Positions 9,695 through 19,238 of a stretch of 38,865 nucleotides of DNA are shown piece after piece (within the stretch, counting starts at the first letter, position 1; each line of letters begins with the position of its first letter). A program made the position numbers and the translations under genes. Source of the stretch: an uncultured beta proteobacterium (lineage in GTDB: Bacteria; Pseudomonadota; Gammaproteobacteria; Burkholderiales; Rhodocyclaceae); the NCBI GenBank assembly GCA_903848955.1, contig CAINHS010000046.1, positions 1 through 38,865 of the forward strand, written 5' to 3'. The notes beneath the pieces were generated by a model. The model ran no database searches. It saw only the letters and a list, made by a program, of their open reading frames with translations, and was not told the DNA's origin.

Positions 9695-9726
9695 CCGCGC
9701 TCTCCTAATTTCTTGCGCGCCCGACG

Positions 9727-11109
9727 ATGGCAAAGAAAGTGTTCATCCGCACCTTCGGCTGCCAGATGAACGAATACGACTCCGACAAGATGGCCGACGT
9801 ACTGGCCGGCAGCGAAGGCGTGGTCAAGACGGAAAACCCCGAGGAAGCCGACATCATCCTGTTCAATACCTGCTCGGTGCGCGAAAAGGCGCAGGAGAAG
9901 GTGTTCCACGACCTCGGCCGCGTCAGGCACCTGAAGCAGCTCAACCCGAATCTGGTGATCGGCGTCGGCGGCTGCGTCGCCAGCCAGGAAGGTGCGGCCA
10001 TCGTCGCCCGCGCCCCTTATGTCGATCTCGTCTTCGGTCCGCAGACCTTGCACCGCCTGCCGCAGATGCTTGCCGCGCGGCGCAGCAGCGGGCGGGCGCA
10101 GGTGGATGTGTCCTTCCCGGAAATCGAGAAGTTCGACGCCCTGCCCCCTGCCGGCCATACCGGAACCTCGGCCTTCGTCTCGATCATGGAAGGCTGCTCG
10201 AAGTACTGCAGCTTCTGCGTCGTGCCCTACACGCGCGGCGAGGAAGTCTCGCGCCCGCTGGCCGACGTACTCGCCGAAATCACCGCACTGGTCGAGCGCG
10301 GCGTGCGCGAAATTACCCTGCTGGGTCAGAACGTCAATGCCTACCGGGGAAAGTTCGCGGGCGCCGGGGATGACGAAGACGAAGACCTGACGGCGGACCT
10401 GGCCTTCCTCATCGAAACCCTCGCCGGCATCGACGGCATTGAACGCCTGCGCTATACCACGTCGCATCCGCGCGAAATGACGCAAAGGCTGATCGATACC
10501 TACCGCAGCACACCGAAGCTGGTCTCGCACCTGCACCTGCCGGTGCAGTCGGGTTCCGACCGCATTCTGGCGGCGATGAAACGCGGCTATTCAGTACTCG
10601 AATTCAAGTCGCTGGTGAAAAAACTGAAGGCGGCCAGGCCCGATCTTTCGCTTTCTTCCGACTTCATCATCGGCTTCCCCGGCGAGACCGAGGAGGATTT
10701 CGAAAAGACCATGCATCTGGTCGAAGAACTGAACTTCGACAGCAGTTTCTCCTTTGTGTATAGCCCGCGCCCCGGCACGCCGGCCGCCGAAATGGCCGAC
10801 GACACGCCACAGGAAGTCAAGATCCGGCGCCTGATGCGCTTGCAGAAAACCATTGAAGCGCAGGCGCTGAAAATCAGCCAGGCGATGGTCGGCACGACAC
10901 AGCGCATCCTGGTCGAGGGCCATGCGAAAAAAGATGCCGGCGAACTGGCCGGGCGCACCGGCAACAATCGCGTCGTCAACTTTGCCGGGGAACCGTGCCT
11001 GCTCGGCTGCTTTGTCGATGTCGGCATCACCGCGGCGCTGCCGCACAGTTTGCGCGGCGAACTGATCGGGCTTCCCGAAACAGACGGCCAACCGGAACAG
11101 CCATCCTGA
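9727..11109 (+). CDS. miaB: tRNA-2-methylthio-N6-dimethylallyladenosine synthase
   Basis: Radical-SAM methylthiotransferase that adds the 2-methylthio group to i6A37 of tRNA. The N-terminal UPF0004 domain carries Cys12 ([10 protein letters not shown]), Cys49 (NTCSVR) and Cys83 (GGCVASQ) for the auxiliary cluster. The radical-SAM motif is CSKYCSFC (Cys157, 161, 164), and a TRAM domain is at the C-terminus ([10 protein letters not shown] onward). The 460-residue length is typical. No strong ribosome-binding site is seen. It heads the conserved miaB–ybeZ–ybeY–corC–lnt run. Confidence 0.97.
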   Translation: MAKKVFIRTFGCQMNEYDSDKMADVLAGSEGVVKTENPEEADIILFNTCSVREKAQEKVFHDLGRVRHLKQLNPNLVIGVGGCVASQEGAAIVARAPYVDLVFGPQTLHRLPQMLAARRSSGRAQVDVSFPEIEKFDALPPAGHTGTSAFVSIMEGCSKYCSFCVVPYTRGEEVSRPLADVLAEITALVERGVREITLLGQNVNAYRGKFAGAGDDEDEDLTADLAFLIETLAGIDGIERLRYTTSHPREMTQRLIDTYRSTPKLVSHLHLPVQSGSDRILAAMKRGYSVLEFKSLVKKLKAARPDLSLSSDFIIGFPGETEEDFEKTMHLVEELNFDSSFSFVYSPRPGTPAAEMADDTPQEVKIRRLMRLQKTIEAQALKISQAMVGTTQRILVEGHAKKDAGELAGRTGNNRVVNFAGEPCLLGCFVDVGITAALPHSLRGELIGLPETDGQPEQPS

Positions 11110-12077
11110 GCGCTTCGCCCCGCCCGCTGACGCTTTCCCTGCAACCGCTCGACAACGCGCGGTTGCAGAACCTCTGCGGCGCGCTCGATGAAAATCTGCG
11201 CCAGATCGAAGCGGCCTTCGATGTCACCATCAGCCGCCGCGGGCAACATTGCCGCATCAGCGGCGAACTCGCGGCATCGCGACTGGCCGCCAGGGCTCTG
11301 CAGCTGTTTTATGAACAGGCAGGCGAGCCCCTGTCGATAGACGAACTCCAACTCGGGCTGGTGGAAATCGCGCGCAACCGCAGCGCAGTTGCGCCGGCGC
11401 AGCCCAATGCCGGACTGCTGACGAAAAAGCCCGACCTGCATGGCCGCACGCCGAACCAGGCAAGGTATCTGCGCGATATCCAGGAACACGACATCACCTT
11501 CGGCATCGGTCCCGCCGGCACCGGCAAGACCTACCTTGCGGTGGCCTCCGCCATCGATGCCTTCGAGCGCGACCAGGTCAGCCGCATCGTCCTCACCCGG
11601 CCAGCCGTCGAAGCCGGCGAGCGGCTCGGCTTCCTGCCCGGCGACCTGGCGCAGAAGATCGATCCCTATCTGCGTCCGCTCTACGATGCGTTGTACGACC
11701 TGATGGGCTTCGAAAAGGTCTCCAAGCTGTTCGAAAAGCAGAACATCGAAATCGCGCCGCTGGCCTACATGCGCGGACGCACGCTGAACCACGCCTTCAT
11801 CATCCTCGACGAAGCGCAGAACACCACGCCGGAACAGATGAAGATGTTCCTCACCCGCATCGGCATCGGCGCCAAGGCGGTGGTCACCGGCGACGTCACG
11901 CAGATCGACCTGCCACGCGGGCAGAAGTCCGGCCTGGTCGAAGCGCGCCGCATCCTGGCCGACGTGCGCGGCCTGGCGTTCACCGATTTCAACGCCTCCG
12001 ACGTGGTGCGCCATCCGCTGGTGGCGCGCATTGTCGATGCCTACGAGAAGCACGATGCCGTCCGCCCGCCCGCTTAA
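11106..12077 (+). CDS. ybeZ: PhoH-like ATPase YbeZ
   Basis: PhoH-family P-loop ATPase, expected to act with YbeY in rRNA processing and RNA quality control. It has Walker [10 protein letters not shown], Walker [11 protein letters not shown] and [21 protein letters not shown], and a short N-terminal domain ([22 protein letters not shown]). The start is a puzzle. Conserved sequence begins just after the miaB stop, yet there is no ATG, GTG or TTG there. The only canonical in-frame start before it is GTG at 10995, deep inside miaB, which would add an unconserved 37 residues. CTG at 11106, overlapping the miaB TGA by four bases, is used here as a tentative start. Confidence 0.88.
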   Translation: MSASPRPLTLSLQPLDNARLQNLCGALDENLRQIEAAFDVTISRRGQHCRISGELAASRLAARALQLFYEQAGEPLSIDELQLGLVEIARNRSAVAPAQPNAGLLTKKPDLHGRTPNQARYLRDIQEHDITFGIGPAGTGKTYLAVASAIDAFERDQVSRIVLTRPAVEAGERLGFLPGDLAQKIDPYLRPLYDALYDLMGFEKVSKLFEKQNIEIAPLAYMRGRTLNHAFIILDEAQNTTPEQMKMFLTRIGIGAKAVVTGDVTQIDLPRGQKSGLVEARRILADVRGLAFTDFNASDVVRHPLVARIVDAYEKHDAVRPPA

Positions 12078-12519
12078 GCCCGGCCTGCCTGAACTGCGCC
12101 TGACGGTTCAGTATGCGGCGGGCCAGGACGGTGCGCCGACGCGGCCGCAGTTGCGCCGCTGGGTGCGCGCGGCCTGCAGCACTGCCGCCGAAGTCACGCT
12201 GCGCCTGGTCGACAGCGAAGAAGGCCGCAGCCTCAACCGCGACTATCGCGGCAAGGACTACGCCACCAACGTGCTGTCCTTTGCCTACGAAGACGGCGAC
12301 CGTGTTTGCGGCGATCTGGTGCTGTGCCTGCCGGTAGCGGCGGCGGAGGCGCGGCAACAGGAAAAGTCGCCGGAAGCCCACTTCGCCCACCTGATCGTGC
12401 ATGGTATGCTGCACTTGCAGGGCTATGACCACGAGACCGGCGACGCTGACGCCGAGCGCATGGAAGCAGTGGAGCGCGACATCCTGAATACTCTCGGCTA
12501 CCCCGATCCTTACGTTTAA
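12055..12519 (+). CDS. ybeY: endoribonuclease / rRNA maturation factor YbeY
   Basis: Zinc-dependent RNase (UPF0054) involved in 16S rRNA 3'-end maturation and ribosome quality control. The metal site is in HGMLHLQGYDHETGDADAERM, the family's H-G-x-L-H-L-x-G-Y-D-H pattern. Another conserved segment is LNRDYRGKDYATNVLSF. The ATG at 12055 is preferred to an earlier one at 12031 because it keeps the overlap with ybeZ to 23 nt and gives 154 residues, the usual size. It belongs to the miaB–lnt run. Confidence 0.96.
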   Translation: MPSARPLKPGLPELRLTVQYAAGQDGAPTRPQLRRWVRAACSTAAEVTLRLVDSEEGRSLNRDYRGKDYATNVLSFAYEDGDRVCGDLVLCLPVAAAEARQQEKSPEAHFAHLIVHGMLHLQGYDHETGDADAERMEAVERDILNTLGYPDPYV

Positions 12520-12558
12520 CTTTCATGACGGTGAAAGTCATCCACCGATGACACAACA

Positions 12559-12669
12559 CGCGAAAAGCGATTTGAAGGCCCGCCCCTCCCATCCTCCCCG
12601 CGCGGGGAGGCTACTGATCAGTTCGCTTCGCTCGATTATCGCCAGTCGCTCCGAACAAGTTATTTCACT
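12559..12669. repeat. intergenic hairpin repeat, copy A
   Basis: This 111-bp stretch between ybeY and corC is similar to 21241-21344. Both begin CGCGAAARGCGAWTTGAAGG and end with CGCTCCGRAYRAGTTATTYC plus ACT. The middle differs but each copy holds a G/C hairpin; here it is the perfect 18-bp palindrome CCTCCCCGCGCGGGGAGG (12593-12610). It does not code for anything recognisable. It is probably a dispersed non-coding repeat of the genome. Confidence 0.7.
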
Positions 12670-12678
12670 TCGTTAAGC

Positions 12679-13533
12679 ATGGACCCTTCCAGCAGACCCA
12701 GCCTGATCGAGCGCCTCAGCGCGCTGCTGCTGCGCGAACCCGAAGACCGCGAACAACTCCTTGAACTGCTGCACGGTGCATTCGAACGTCATTTGATGGA
12801 CGCCGACGCGCTGTCCATCATCGAAGGCGCGCTGGCAGTCGCCGACATGGCGGTGCGCGACATCATGGTGCCGCGGGCGCAGATGGATGTGGTGGATATC
12901 AACGATTCGCCGGAGCAAATCGTCGAGATCGTGCTCGAGACGGCGCACTCGCGTTTCCCCGCCATCGGCGAGAGCAAGGACGACGTGCTCGGCATCCTGC
13001 TGGCCAAGGACCTACTGCGCTACTTCGCCGGCAAGGAGTTCGACCTGCGCGACACGCTGCGGCCGGCCATCTTCGTCCCCGAATCGAAACGCCTGAACGT
13101 GCTGCTGCGCGAATTCAGGGCCTCGCGCAACCACATGGCGATTGTCGTCGACGAATACGGCGGCGTCGCCGGACTGGTCACCATCGAAGACGTGCTGGAG
13201 CAGATCGTCGGCGACATCGAAGACGAGTACGACTTCGACGAAACGGCGGACAACATCGTCAAGGACAATACCGGGCGCTACCGGGTCAAGGCCGTGACGG
13301 AAATCGCCGACTTCAACGCCGCTTTTGCCACCCGCTTTGCCGACGAACATTTCGACACGGTGGGCGGTCTGGTCATGCATCAGCTGGGCCGCCTGCCCAA
13401 ACGCAACGAAGTGGTCAGCATTGGCGGCCTGCGCATGCAGGTGCTGCGTGCCGACAGCCGCCGCGTGCATACATTGCTGGTCGATCCGCAAAAGGATCTG
13501 CCGCTGCTGACGCCGCCCGCCGCGGACGAATGA
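12679..13533 (+). CDS. corC: CorC/HlyC-type CBS-domain protein (YbeX)
   Basis: Soluble CBS-pair protein of 284 residues, linked in enterobacteria to Mg/Co efflux and more recently to ribosome metabolism. The N-terminal helical part is followed by two CBS motifs (RDIMVPRAQMDVVDI at about residue 60; HMAIVVDEYGGVAGLVTIEDVLEQIVGDIEDEYD at about 150) and a C-terminal CorC_HlyC domain (GGLVMHQLGRLPKRNE). There is no membrane domain, unlike the longer HlyC/CorC proteins. It lies between ybeY and lnt; its stop overlaps the lnt start (ATGA). Confidence 0.95.
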   Translation: MDPSSRPSLIERLSALLLREPEDREQLLELLHGAFERHLMDADALSIIEGALAVADMAVRDIMVPRAQMDVVDINDSPEQIVEIVLETAHSRFPAIGESKDDVLGILLAKDLLRYFAGKEFDLRDTLRPAIFVPESKRLNVLLREFRASRNHMAIVVDEYGGVAGLVTIEDVLEQIVGDIEDEYDFDETADNIVKDNTGRYRVKAVTEIADFNAAFATRFADEHFDTVGGLVMHQLGRLPKRNEVVSIGGLRMQVLRADSRRVHTLLVDPQKDLPLLTPPAADE

Positions 13534-15047
13534 CGCAAAGCGGACGCCGCCGCCCCCTGCTCGCCACAGCTGCCGCGTTCGTTCTGGGCGCGTCATGCGT
13601 GCTCGCTTTCTCCCCTTTCGCCTTACCGCCTGCCGCGCCTCTGGCATTGGCCGGCCTGTTCCTGCTCTGGCGCAGAGCGGACACGGCACGCCGGGCGATG
13701 CTGCTGGGCCTGGCCTGGGGCGCCGGCTGCTTCCTCGTCGGCGTGTCCTGGATCTATGTCAGCCTGTCGCAATTCGGCGGCATGGAGCCGGCCGCCGCGG
13801 CCGCCGCGACCCTGCTGTTCTGCCTCTATCTGGCCCTGTTTCCGGCGCTGGCCGGGGGCGTATTCCTGCGTTGGCGCAGCAACACGGCGGCGGACGTGCT
13901 GCTCTTCGCCGGACTGTGGACCCTCGGCGAATGGCTGCGCGGAACCCTGTTCACCGGCTTCCCCTGGCTGGCGATCGGTTATTCGCAGAGCCCGCCGAGC
14001 CCGTTGGCCGGCTGGGCCGCGGTGCTGGGGGTATATGGCGTCGGCTTCCTGGTCGCCCTGATCGGCGGACTGCTTGGCGAAATGAGCAGCAGCGGCTGGC
14101 GCAAGCCCTGGTTCTGGAGCGCGATACTGCTGCTGACAGGCCTCGGCAGCGTACTGCGCAGCATGGAGTGGACAGTGCCGGCCGGCGCTCCGGTCAGCGT
14201 CAGCCTGCTGCAGGGCAACGTGCCGCAAAGCCTGAAGTGGGACCCGAAGCGGCTGCCGCTGTCGGTGGATACCTATCTGCGCCTGGCCAGGGAGCATCCG
14301 GCGACACTTACCGTTCTGCCCGAAACCGCCCTGCCGCTGTTCTTCACCGAAGTTCCGCGCCAGGTCTTGCGCGAGCTGACAATCAACGGCAATGCCCTGG
14401 TCGGTGTCGCGGTCGGCACCAGCGACGGCGGCTATACCAACGCCGCCGTCTCGCTGACGCCGGAACTGGCAGTGCGCGCCTACGCCAAGCGCCACCTGGT
14501 CCCGTTCGGCGAATACGTGCCGTCCGGATTTGCCTGGTTTTTCGACTTTGCGCAGATCCCGATGTCTGATTTCAGCGCCGGTCCGGCGCACCAGGAAGCG
14601 ATGAACATTGCCGGACAACGCATCGCGCCGAACATCTGCTACGAGGATCTGTTCGGCGAGGAGTTGCTGGCCGCATTGCCGGCCGCGACCTTGCTGGTCA
14701 ATATTTCCAATACGGCGTGGTTCGGCGATTCGCTGGCCCAACCGCAACACCTGCAGATCGCCCAGTTGCGCGCCATCGAAACCGGCCGCGTGATGCTGCG
14801 TGCCACCAACACGGGCATGACCGCCATGGTGGGGCAGGATGGCGCCATCCTTGCCGCCCTGCCGCCTTTTGTCACCGCGGCGCTGGTGGTTCAGGCCCAG
14901 GGCCGCAGCGGCCTGACGCCTTATGCCCGCTGGGGCAATCTGCTGACGCTGCTGTTCGCCGCCGGCGCCTGCCTGACGGCGCTGCGCCAACGCGACAGGT
15001 CATTGCGCGCCGCGGCTACAGCTTGTATGCCGCCATATCAATGGTGA
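13530..15047 (+). CDS. lnt: apolipoprotein N-acyltransferase
   Basis: Inner-membrane enzyme that adds the third acyl chain to the N-terminal cysteine of lipoproteins. The first 205 residues form several hydrophobic helices; the rest is a periplasmic nitrilase-like domain. The catalytic triad is visible as Glu265 (VLPETALPLFF), Lys320 (AYAKRHLVPFGEYVP) and Cys370 (APNICYEDLFGEE). The 505-residue length is normal. Translation is coupled to corC by a 4-nt overlap. Its 3' end overlaps a convergent small gene by about 30 nt. Confidence 0.97.
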   Translation: MTQSGRRRPLLATAAAFVLGASCVLAFSPFALPPAAPLALAGLFLLWRRADTARRAMLLGLAWGAGCFLVGVSWIYVSLSQFGGMEPAAAAAATLLFCLYLALFPALAGGVFLRWRSNTAADVLLFAGLWTLGEWLRGTLFTGFPWLAIGYSQSPPSPLAGWAAVLGVYGVGFLVALIGGLLGEMSSSGWRKPWFWSAILLLTGLGSVLRSMEWTVPAGAPVSVSLLQGNVPQSLKWDPKRLPLSVDTYLRLAREHPATLTVLPETALPLFFTEVPRQVLRELTINGNALVGVAVGTSDGGYTNAAVSLTPELAVRAYAKRHLVPFGEYVPSGFAWFFDFAQIPMSDFSAGPAHQEAMNIAGQRIAPNICYEDLFGEELLAALPAATLLVNISNTAWFGDSLAQPQHLQIAQLRAIETGRVMLRATNTGMTAMVGQDGAILAALPPFVTAALVVQAQGRSGLTPYARWGNLLTLLFAAGACLTALRQRDRSLRAAATACMPPYQW

Positions 15048-15330
15048 GACTTGGCCGCCCCATGGCCTGCAGCGCCGCGCACAGAAACTTTTTCACCTCG
15101 GGATGCAGCGGATCGTACTCGGCAGGCTTGAAGTTCAGGGCGAGCATCAGGATCTGGTCCACCAGCAGCAGTTTTCCCACGGGATTGGGAGTTTCCAGTT
15201 CTGCGGCATGAAACGCCTCGCCGATCCACCGGCGGGCGCCGGCCGGATCGAAGGCAGCCAGATCTTCCGCACCGAGAGGAAAAGCATAACGCTCGCCGTT
15301 CTTCAACACCACGCTGACTTGATGATCCAC
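15016..15330 (-). CDS. conserved small protein of unknown function
   Basis: A 104-residue product beginning with GTG at 15328-15330, chosen because AAGGAG (15340-15345) stands 9 nt upstream. A longer frame back to 15477 reads into low-quality sequence and is not favoured. The protein is soluble, starts with a short beta strand pair (HQVSVVLKNGERYAFPL) and continues with amphipathic helices (KLLLVDQILMLALNFKPAEY). No motif was recognised. It lies convergent to lnt with 32 nt of overlap and divergent from glyQ. Confidence 0.6.
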   Translation of the reverse strand: MDHQVSVVLKNGERYAFPLGAEDLAAFDPAGARRWIGEAFHAAELETPNPVGKLLLVDQILMLALNFKPAEYDPLHPEVKKFLCAALQAMGRPSLTIDMAAYKL

Positions 15331-15524
15331 GGTAACCTGCTCCTTGTGTCGGTCGTTGTACTGTCGCGGATGATACCGGAAGCGGCTGCAGCAGATGACG
15401 CAAGAACCGGCCGCCGGGCAATAAACGCGCAGCGCCGGCAGACCCGGCAAGTCCGCCTGCCGGCTCAGATGCACCACGGAAACCCTGTAAAATCTGCCCT
15501 CTCGCGAATTAACGGGGTTCCCCG

Positions 15525-16547
15525 ATGAAGAAACAAACGACGTTCAGCTCCGACGTCACGCGCACAAACGCGCATGAGTCTTCGCTGAAGGCGGGCCAAA
15601 AGCCGACTTTTAGCTCCGACGTCACGCGCACAAACGCGCATGAGTCTTCGCTGAAGGCGGGCCACGGCCCGACCTTTCAAGAAGTCATTCTGCGGCTTCA
15701 GGATTTCTGGAACAAGCAGGGCTGTGTCCTGCTCCAGCCCTATGACATCGAAGTCGGCGCCGGCACGTTCCACACCGCCACCTTCCTGCGTTCGATCGGC
15801 CCCGAGCCCTGGCGCGCAGCCTATGTCCAGCCCTCGCGGCGGCCCAAGGACGGGCGCTATGGCGAGAACCCGAACCGCCTGCAGCACTACTACCAGTACC
15901 AGGTGGTGCTCAAGCCCAGTCCGCCGGACATCCAGGAACTCTATCTCGGCAGCCTGCGCGCGCTGGGCATCAACACCTCGGAACATGACATCCGCTTTGT
16001 CGAGGATGACTGGGAATCGCCGACGCTGGGCGCCTGGGGGCTGGGCTGGGAAGTCTGGCTGGACGGCATGGAAGTCACCCAGTTCACCTACTTCCAGGAA
16101 GTCGGATCGATCCCCTGCCGTCCGGTGCTGGGCGAAATCACCTACGGCATAGAGCGCCTCGCCATGTACCTGCAAAGCGTCGAAAACGTCTTCGACCTGG
16201 TCTGGGCGCCGGGCGTTACCTATGGCGACGTGTATCACCAGAACGAGGTCGAGCAATCGACCTACAACTTCGAGCATTCCGATGTCGACTGGCTGTTTGC
16301 GCAGTTCTCCAAATTCGAATCCGAGGCCAAGCGCCTGATCGGCCTCAACCTTCCGCTGCCCGGCTTCGAGATGGTGATGAAGGCCTCGCACAGCTTCAAC
16401 CTGCTCGATGCGCGCGGCGCGATTTCGGTCACCGAACGCGCCGCCTTCATCGGCCGCGTCCGCGCCCTGGCACGTGAAATCGCCCAGGCCTATTTCGATT
16501 CGCGCGAGCGGCTCGGCTTCCCGATGCTGAAAGGAAGCACGACATGA
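15525..16547 (+). CDS. glyQ: glycyl-tRNA synthetase alpha subunit with duplicated N-terminal insert
   Basis: Alpha subunit of the tetrameric (alpha2beta2) glycyl-tRNA synthetase; it carries the class II catalytic core. The core runs from [19 protein letters not shown] to the C-terminus, with [47 protein letters not shown] and [16 protein letters not shown]. The odd part is the N-terminus: after MKKQT come two 22-residue units, [19 protein letters not shown] plus a 3-residue end, before the native TFQ. E. coli GlyQ has only about seven residues there. The unit is palindromic in DNA (see repeat entries). The ATG at 15525 is the only reasonable start, so the extension appears to be translated. 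It overlaps glyS by 4 nt. Confidence 0.96.
   Translation: MKKQTTFSSDVTRTNAHESSLKAGQKPTFSSDVTRTNAHESSLKAGHGPTFQEVILRLQDFWNKQGCVLLQPYDIEVGAGTFHTATFLRSIGPEPWRAAYVQPSRRPKDGRYGENPNRLQHYYQYQVVLKPSPPDIQELYLGSLRALGINTSEHDIRFVEDDWESPTLGAWGLGWEVWLDGMEVTQFTYFQEVGSIPCRPVLGEITYGIERLAMYLQSVENVFDLVWAPGVTYGDVYHQNEVEQSTYNFEHSDVDWLFAQFSKFESEAKRLIGLNLPLPGFEMVMKASHSFNLLDARGAISVTERAAFIGRVRALAREIAQAYFDSRERLGFPMLKGSTT
15540..15605 (+). repeat. palindromic in-frame repeat in glyQ, unit 1
   Basis: A 66-bp (22-codon) unit. Its core 15543-15589 folds into an imperfect hairpin: outer arms TTCAGC (15543-15548) and GCTGAA (15584-15589), then a 3x3 internal loop, GAC/GTC and TCA/TGA pairs around one bulge, and GCGC/GCGC closing a 6-nt loop. 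It shares 53 identical consecutive bases with unit 2. Its size, palindrome and in-frame position recall Rickettsia palindromic elements. Confidence 0.85.
15606..15671 (+). repeat. palindromic in-frame repeat in glyQ, unit 2
   Basis: Second 66-bp unit, adjacent and in the same orientation and frame. It differs from unit 1 only at its edges (first codons ACT TTT instead of ACG TTC; last codons CAC GGC CCG instead of CAA AAG CCG). The codons for Thr-Phe occur at the start of unit 1, unit 2 and the native core (ACC TTT at 15672), as a target duplication or tandem slippage would leave. Confidence 0.85.
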
Positions 16548-18610
16548 AGGCGACATTGCTGATCGAATTGCTGACAGAGGAACTGCCGCCGAAGTCGCTG
16601 GCCAGGCTGGGCCTGTCTTTCCGCGAACAGATGCAAAAGGCGCTGGCCGAGGCCGGCTTCATCGACGCCGGCAACGAGGGGCGCTGGTTCGCCACGCCGC
16701 GCCGGCTGGCGCTGCAGTTCGACGACTGTCTGGAGAACCAGCCGGACCGCGTCATCGAAAAGAAGGGTCCGGCGGTGGCTTCCGCAGTCGGCGCCGACGG
16801 CAAGCCGACCAAGGCCCTCGAAGGCTTCATGCGCTCCGCCGGCGTCGACTTCGCGCAACTGGAAAAGCTGAGCGACGGCAAGGCCGAGTATTTCGTCGCC
16901 CGCTTCAACAAAACCGGCGGGCGCATCGACGAGCACGTCTCGACGATGGTGGAGGCCGCCCTGAAGAAGCTGCCGGTGGCCAAGCTGATGCGCTGGGGCG
17001 CGGGAGAAGCGCAATTCGTGCGACCGGTGCACGGCCTGATCCTGATGCACGGTGGCCGCATCATTGACGGTCAGGTACTGGGTCTGATCAGCGACAACGT
17101 AACGCGCGGCCACCGCTTCATGAGCGTCGGAGTCATCGATATTCCCCGCGCCGAGGATTACGAAACAGTCCTGGAAACCCAGGGCCGGGTGATCGCCTCC
17201 TTTGACAAACGCCGCGCCATGATCCGCGAGCAACTGGACCAGGCCGCGGGGCCGCTGACCTGGCTGCAGGACGAGGCGCTGCTTGACGAAGTCACGGCAC
17301 TGGTCGAGTTCCCGGCCGTGTATGAGGCGGGCTTCGAGCCGGAGTTCCTCGCCGTACCGCAGGAATGCCTGATCCTGACCATGAAGGCGAACCAGAAGTA
17401 TTTCCCGCTGATGGACGGCGACAAGCTGACCCATCGCTTCCTCGTCGTCTCCAACATGAAGGTGGCCGACCCCGCCAACATCATCACCGGCAATGCCCGC
17501 GTGGTGCGGCCGCGCCTGGCCGACGCCAAGTTCTTTTTCGAGACCGACAAGAAGACGCCGCTCTCGGCGCGCATCGGCAAGCTGTCGCGGGTGGTCTATC
17601 ACAACAAGCTCGGCACGCAGGGCGAGCGCGTCGATCGTCTGGTCAAGCTGGCCGCCAGGATTGCCCGGCGTCTCGGCACCGACGTGGCGCAGGCGGAACG
17701 CGCCGCGCTGCTGGCGAAGGCCGACCTGGTCACCGACATGGTCGGCGAATTCCCCGAACTGCAAGGCATCATGGGCCGCTACTACGCGCTGGCCGACGGC
17801 GAAGCGGCCAGCGTGGCCGACGCCATACAGTCACACTACCAGCCGCGCTTCAACGGCGATGCGCTGCCGCAGGGCGCGGTCGCCTGTGCCGTGGCACTGG
17901 CGGACAAGCTCGATGCGCTGATCGGCTTCTTTGCCATCGGCCAGATTCCGACCGGCGACAAGGATCCCTTCGGTCTGCGCCGCGCCGCGCTCGGCGTGCT
18001 GCGCATCCTGATGGAAACGCCGCTGCCGCTGGCGCTGCCGGACCTGATCGACGATGCCGCCGCCGGCTTCGCGCCGGAACTGTTCAGCGGCGACTGGCGT
18101 GCCGCCAGCGCCGGCTTTCTGAAGGAGCGCCTGCGTCACATGCTGCGTGATGCCGGACATGATCACAGGGCGGTCGATGCCGTGCTGGCGCTCGACCCGG
18201 CGCAGACCGACCAGGTTCCGGCCCGGCTCGCCGCCGTCAAAGCGTTTGCCGAACTGCCCGAAGCGGAGGCCCTGGCCGCCGCCAACAAGCGCATCATCAA
18301 CATCCTGAAAAAATCCGGCGCCGAAGCCGGCGTCGAAGTCAGTGTCGCGCTGCTGCAGGAAGATGCCGAGAAAGCATTGTTCGCCCAGGTCACGGCTGCC
18401 GCACCCGGCATCGAGGCGCAGCTTGCCGCCGGCGACTACAGCGCAGCGCTGAAGGCCCTCGCCGGATTGCGCGGTGCGGTCGATGCCTTCTTCGACGGCG
18501 TCATGGTGATGGCCGAGGACCCGGCAATCCGCAGCAACCGCCTGGCCCTGCTGTCGCGCCTGGCCGGATTGATGAACCGGGTAGCCGACATCTCGAGGCT
18601 TTCTTCTTGA
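16544..18610 (+). CDS. glyS: glycyl-tRNA synthetase beta subunit
   Basis: Beta subunit of the tetrameric glycyl-tRNA synthetase, which binds tRNA and is needed for charging. The 688-residue product starts [19 protein letters not shown], the family N-terminus, and has [36 protein letters not shown] and [18 protein letters not shown] (HD-like region), with a C-terminal anticodon-binding DALR-like domain. AAAGGA precedes the ATG, which overlaps the glyQ stop (ATGA). Confidence 0.98.
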   Translation: MKATLLIELLTEELPPKSLARLGLSFREQMQKALAEAGFIDAGNEGRWFATPRRLALQFDDCLENQPDRVIEKKGPAVASAVGADGKPTKALEGFMRSAGVDFAQLEKLSDGKAEYFVARFNKTGGRIDEHVSTMVEAALKKLPVAKLMRWGAGEAQFVRPVHGLILMHGGRIIDGQVLGLISDNVTRGHRFMSVGVIDIPRAEDYETVLETQGRVIASFDKRRAMIREQLDQAAGPLTWLQDEALLDEVTALVEFPAVYEAGFEPEFLAVPQECLILTMKANQKYFPLMDGDKLTHRFLVVSNMKVADPANIITGNARVVRPRLADAKFFFETDKKTPLSARIGKLSRVVYHNKLGTQGERVDRLVKLAARIARRLGTDVAQAERAALLAKADLVTDMVGEFPELQGIMGRYYALADGEAASVADAIQSHYQPRFNGDALPQGAVACAVALADKLDALIGFFAIGQIPTGDKDPFGLRRAALGVLRILMETPLPLALPDLIDDAAAGFAPELFSGDWRAASAGFLKERLRHMLRDAGHDHRAVDAVLALDPAQTDQVPARLAAVKAFAELPEAEALAAANKRIINILKKSGAEAGVEVSVALLQEDAEKALFAQVTAAAPGIEAQLAAGDYSAALKALAGLRGAVDAFFDGVMVMAEDPAIRSNRLALLSRLAGLMNRVADISRLSS

Positions 18611-18680
18611 CCGAGGGGGTCAGGCAAGGGGGTAAACCCCGTCCTGTTTTTGCCGTGCCCCCCGTGTTCTCCATGGTGAA

Positions 18681-19223
18681 ATGTCTCTCATGAAACTTGT
18701 CATCCTCGACCGCGACGGCGTCATCAACCACGATTCCGACCAGTACATCAAATCGCCGGAGGAGTGGAAGCCGGTTCCCGGCAGCCTCGCCGCCATCGCC
18801 CGCCTCAACCAGGCCGGCTATCGCGTGGTGGTGGCGACCAACCAGTCGGGCATCGGCCGCGGTCTGTTCGAAACGGATACGCTGATGGCCATTCATGACA
18901 AGATGCTGAAGGCCCTGGCGCAAGTCGGCGGCCGCATCGATGCGGTGTTCTTCTGCCCGCACACCAACCTCGACAACTGCGATTGCCGCAAACCGAAGCC
19001 GGGCATGTTCCGCGAGATCGCCGCCCGCTTCAACGCCGATCTCGCCGGGGTGCCGGCCATCGGCGATTCCATGCGCGACCTGCAGGTCGCCGCCGCCGTC
19101 GGCGCACAGCCGATGCTGGTGCTGACCGGCAAGGGCCGCAAGACGGTCGACGACCCGGCCCTGCCCGCCGATACGCTGGTGTTTCCCGATCTCGCTGCCG
19201 CCGCCGCGCACATCGCCCACTGA
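18681..19223 (+). CDS. gmhB: D-glycero-beta-D-manno-heptose-1,7-bisphosphate 7-phosphatase
   Basis: HAD-family phosphatase in the ADP-heptose pathway for lipopolysaccharide inner core. It shows the HAD nucleophile motif ILDRDGVIN (Asp10, Asp12), ATNQSGIGRGLF, the zinc loop CPHTNLDNCDCRKPKPGM (C-x-H-x8-C-x-C is close to the family pattern) and IGDSMRDLQVA. The 180-residue length is normal. An alternative ATG three codons later (18690) would also fit. It lies between glyS and an acyltransferase gene. Confidence 0.93.
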   Translation: MSLMKLVILDRDGVINHDSDQYIKSPEEWKPVPGSLAAIARLNQAGYRVVVATNQSGIGRGLFETDTLMAIHDKMLKALAQVGGRIDAVFFCPHTNLDNCDCRKPKPGMFREIAARFNADLAGVPAIGDSMRDLQVAAAVGAQPMLVLTGKGRKTVDDPALPADTLVFPDLAAAAAHIAH

Positions 19224-19238
19224 GCGGCTGGCGAGCAC

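Noticed and set aside
15540-15671. CRISPR-like array in glyQ
   Set aside because: There are only two adjacent units with no unique spacers, they are in frame inside a gene, and no cas genes are near.
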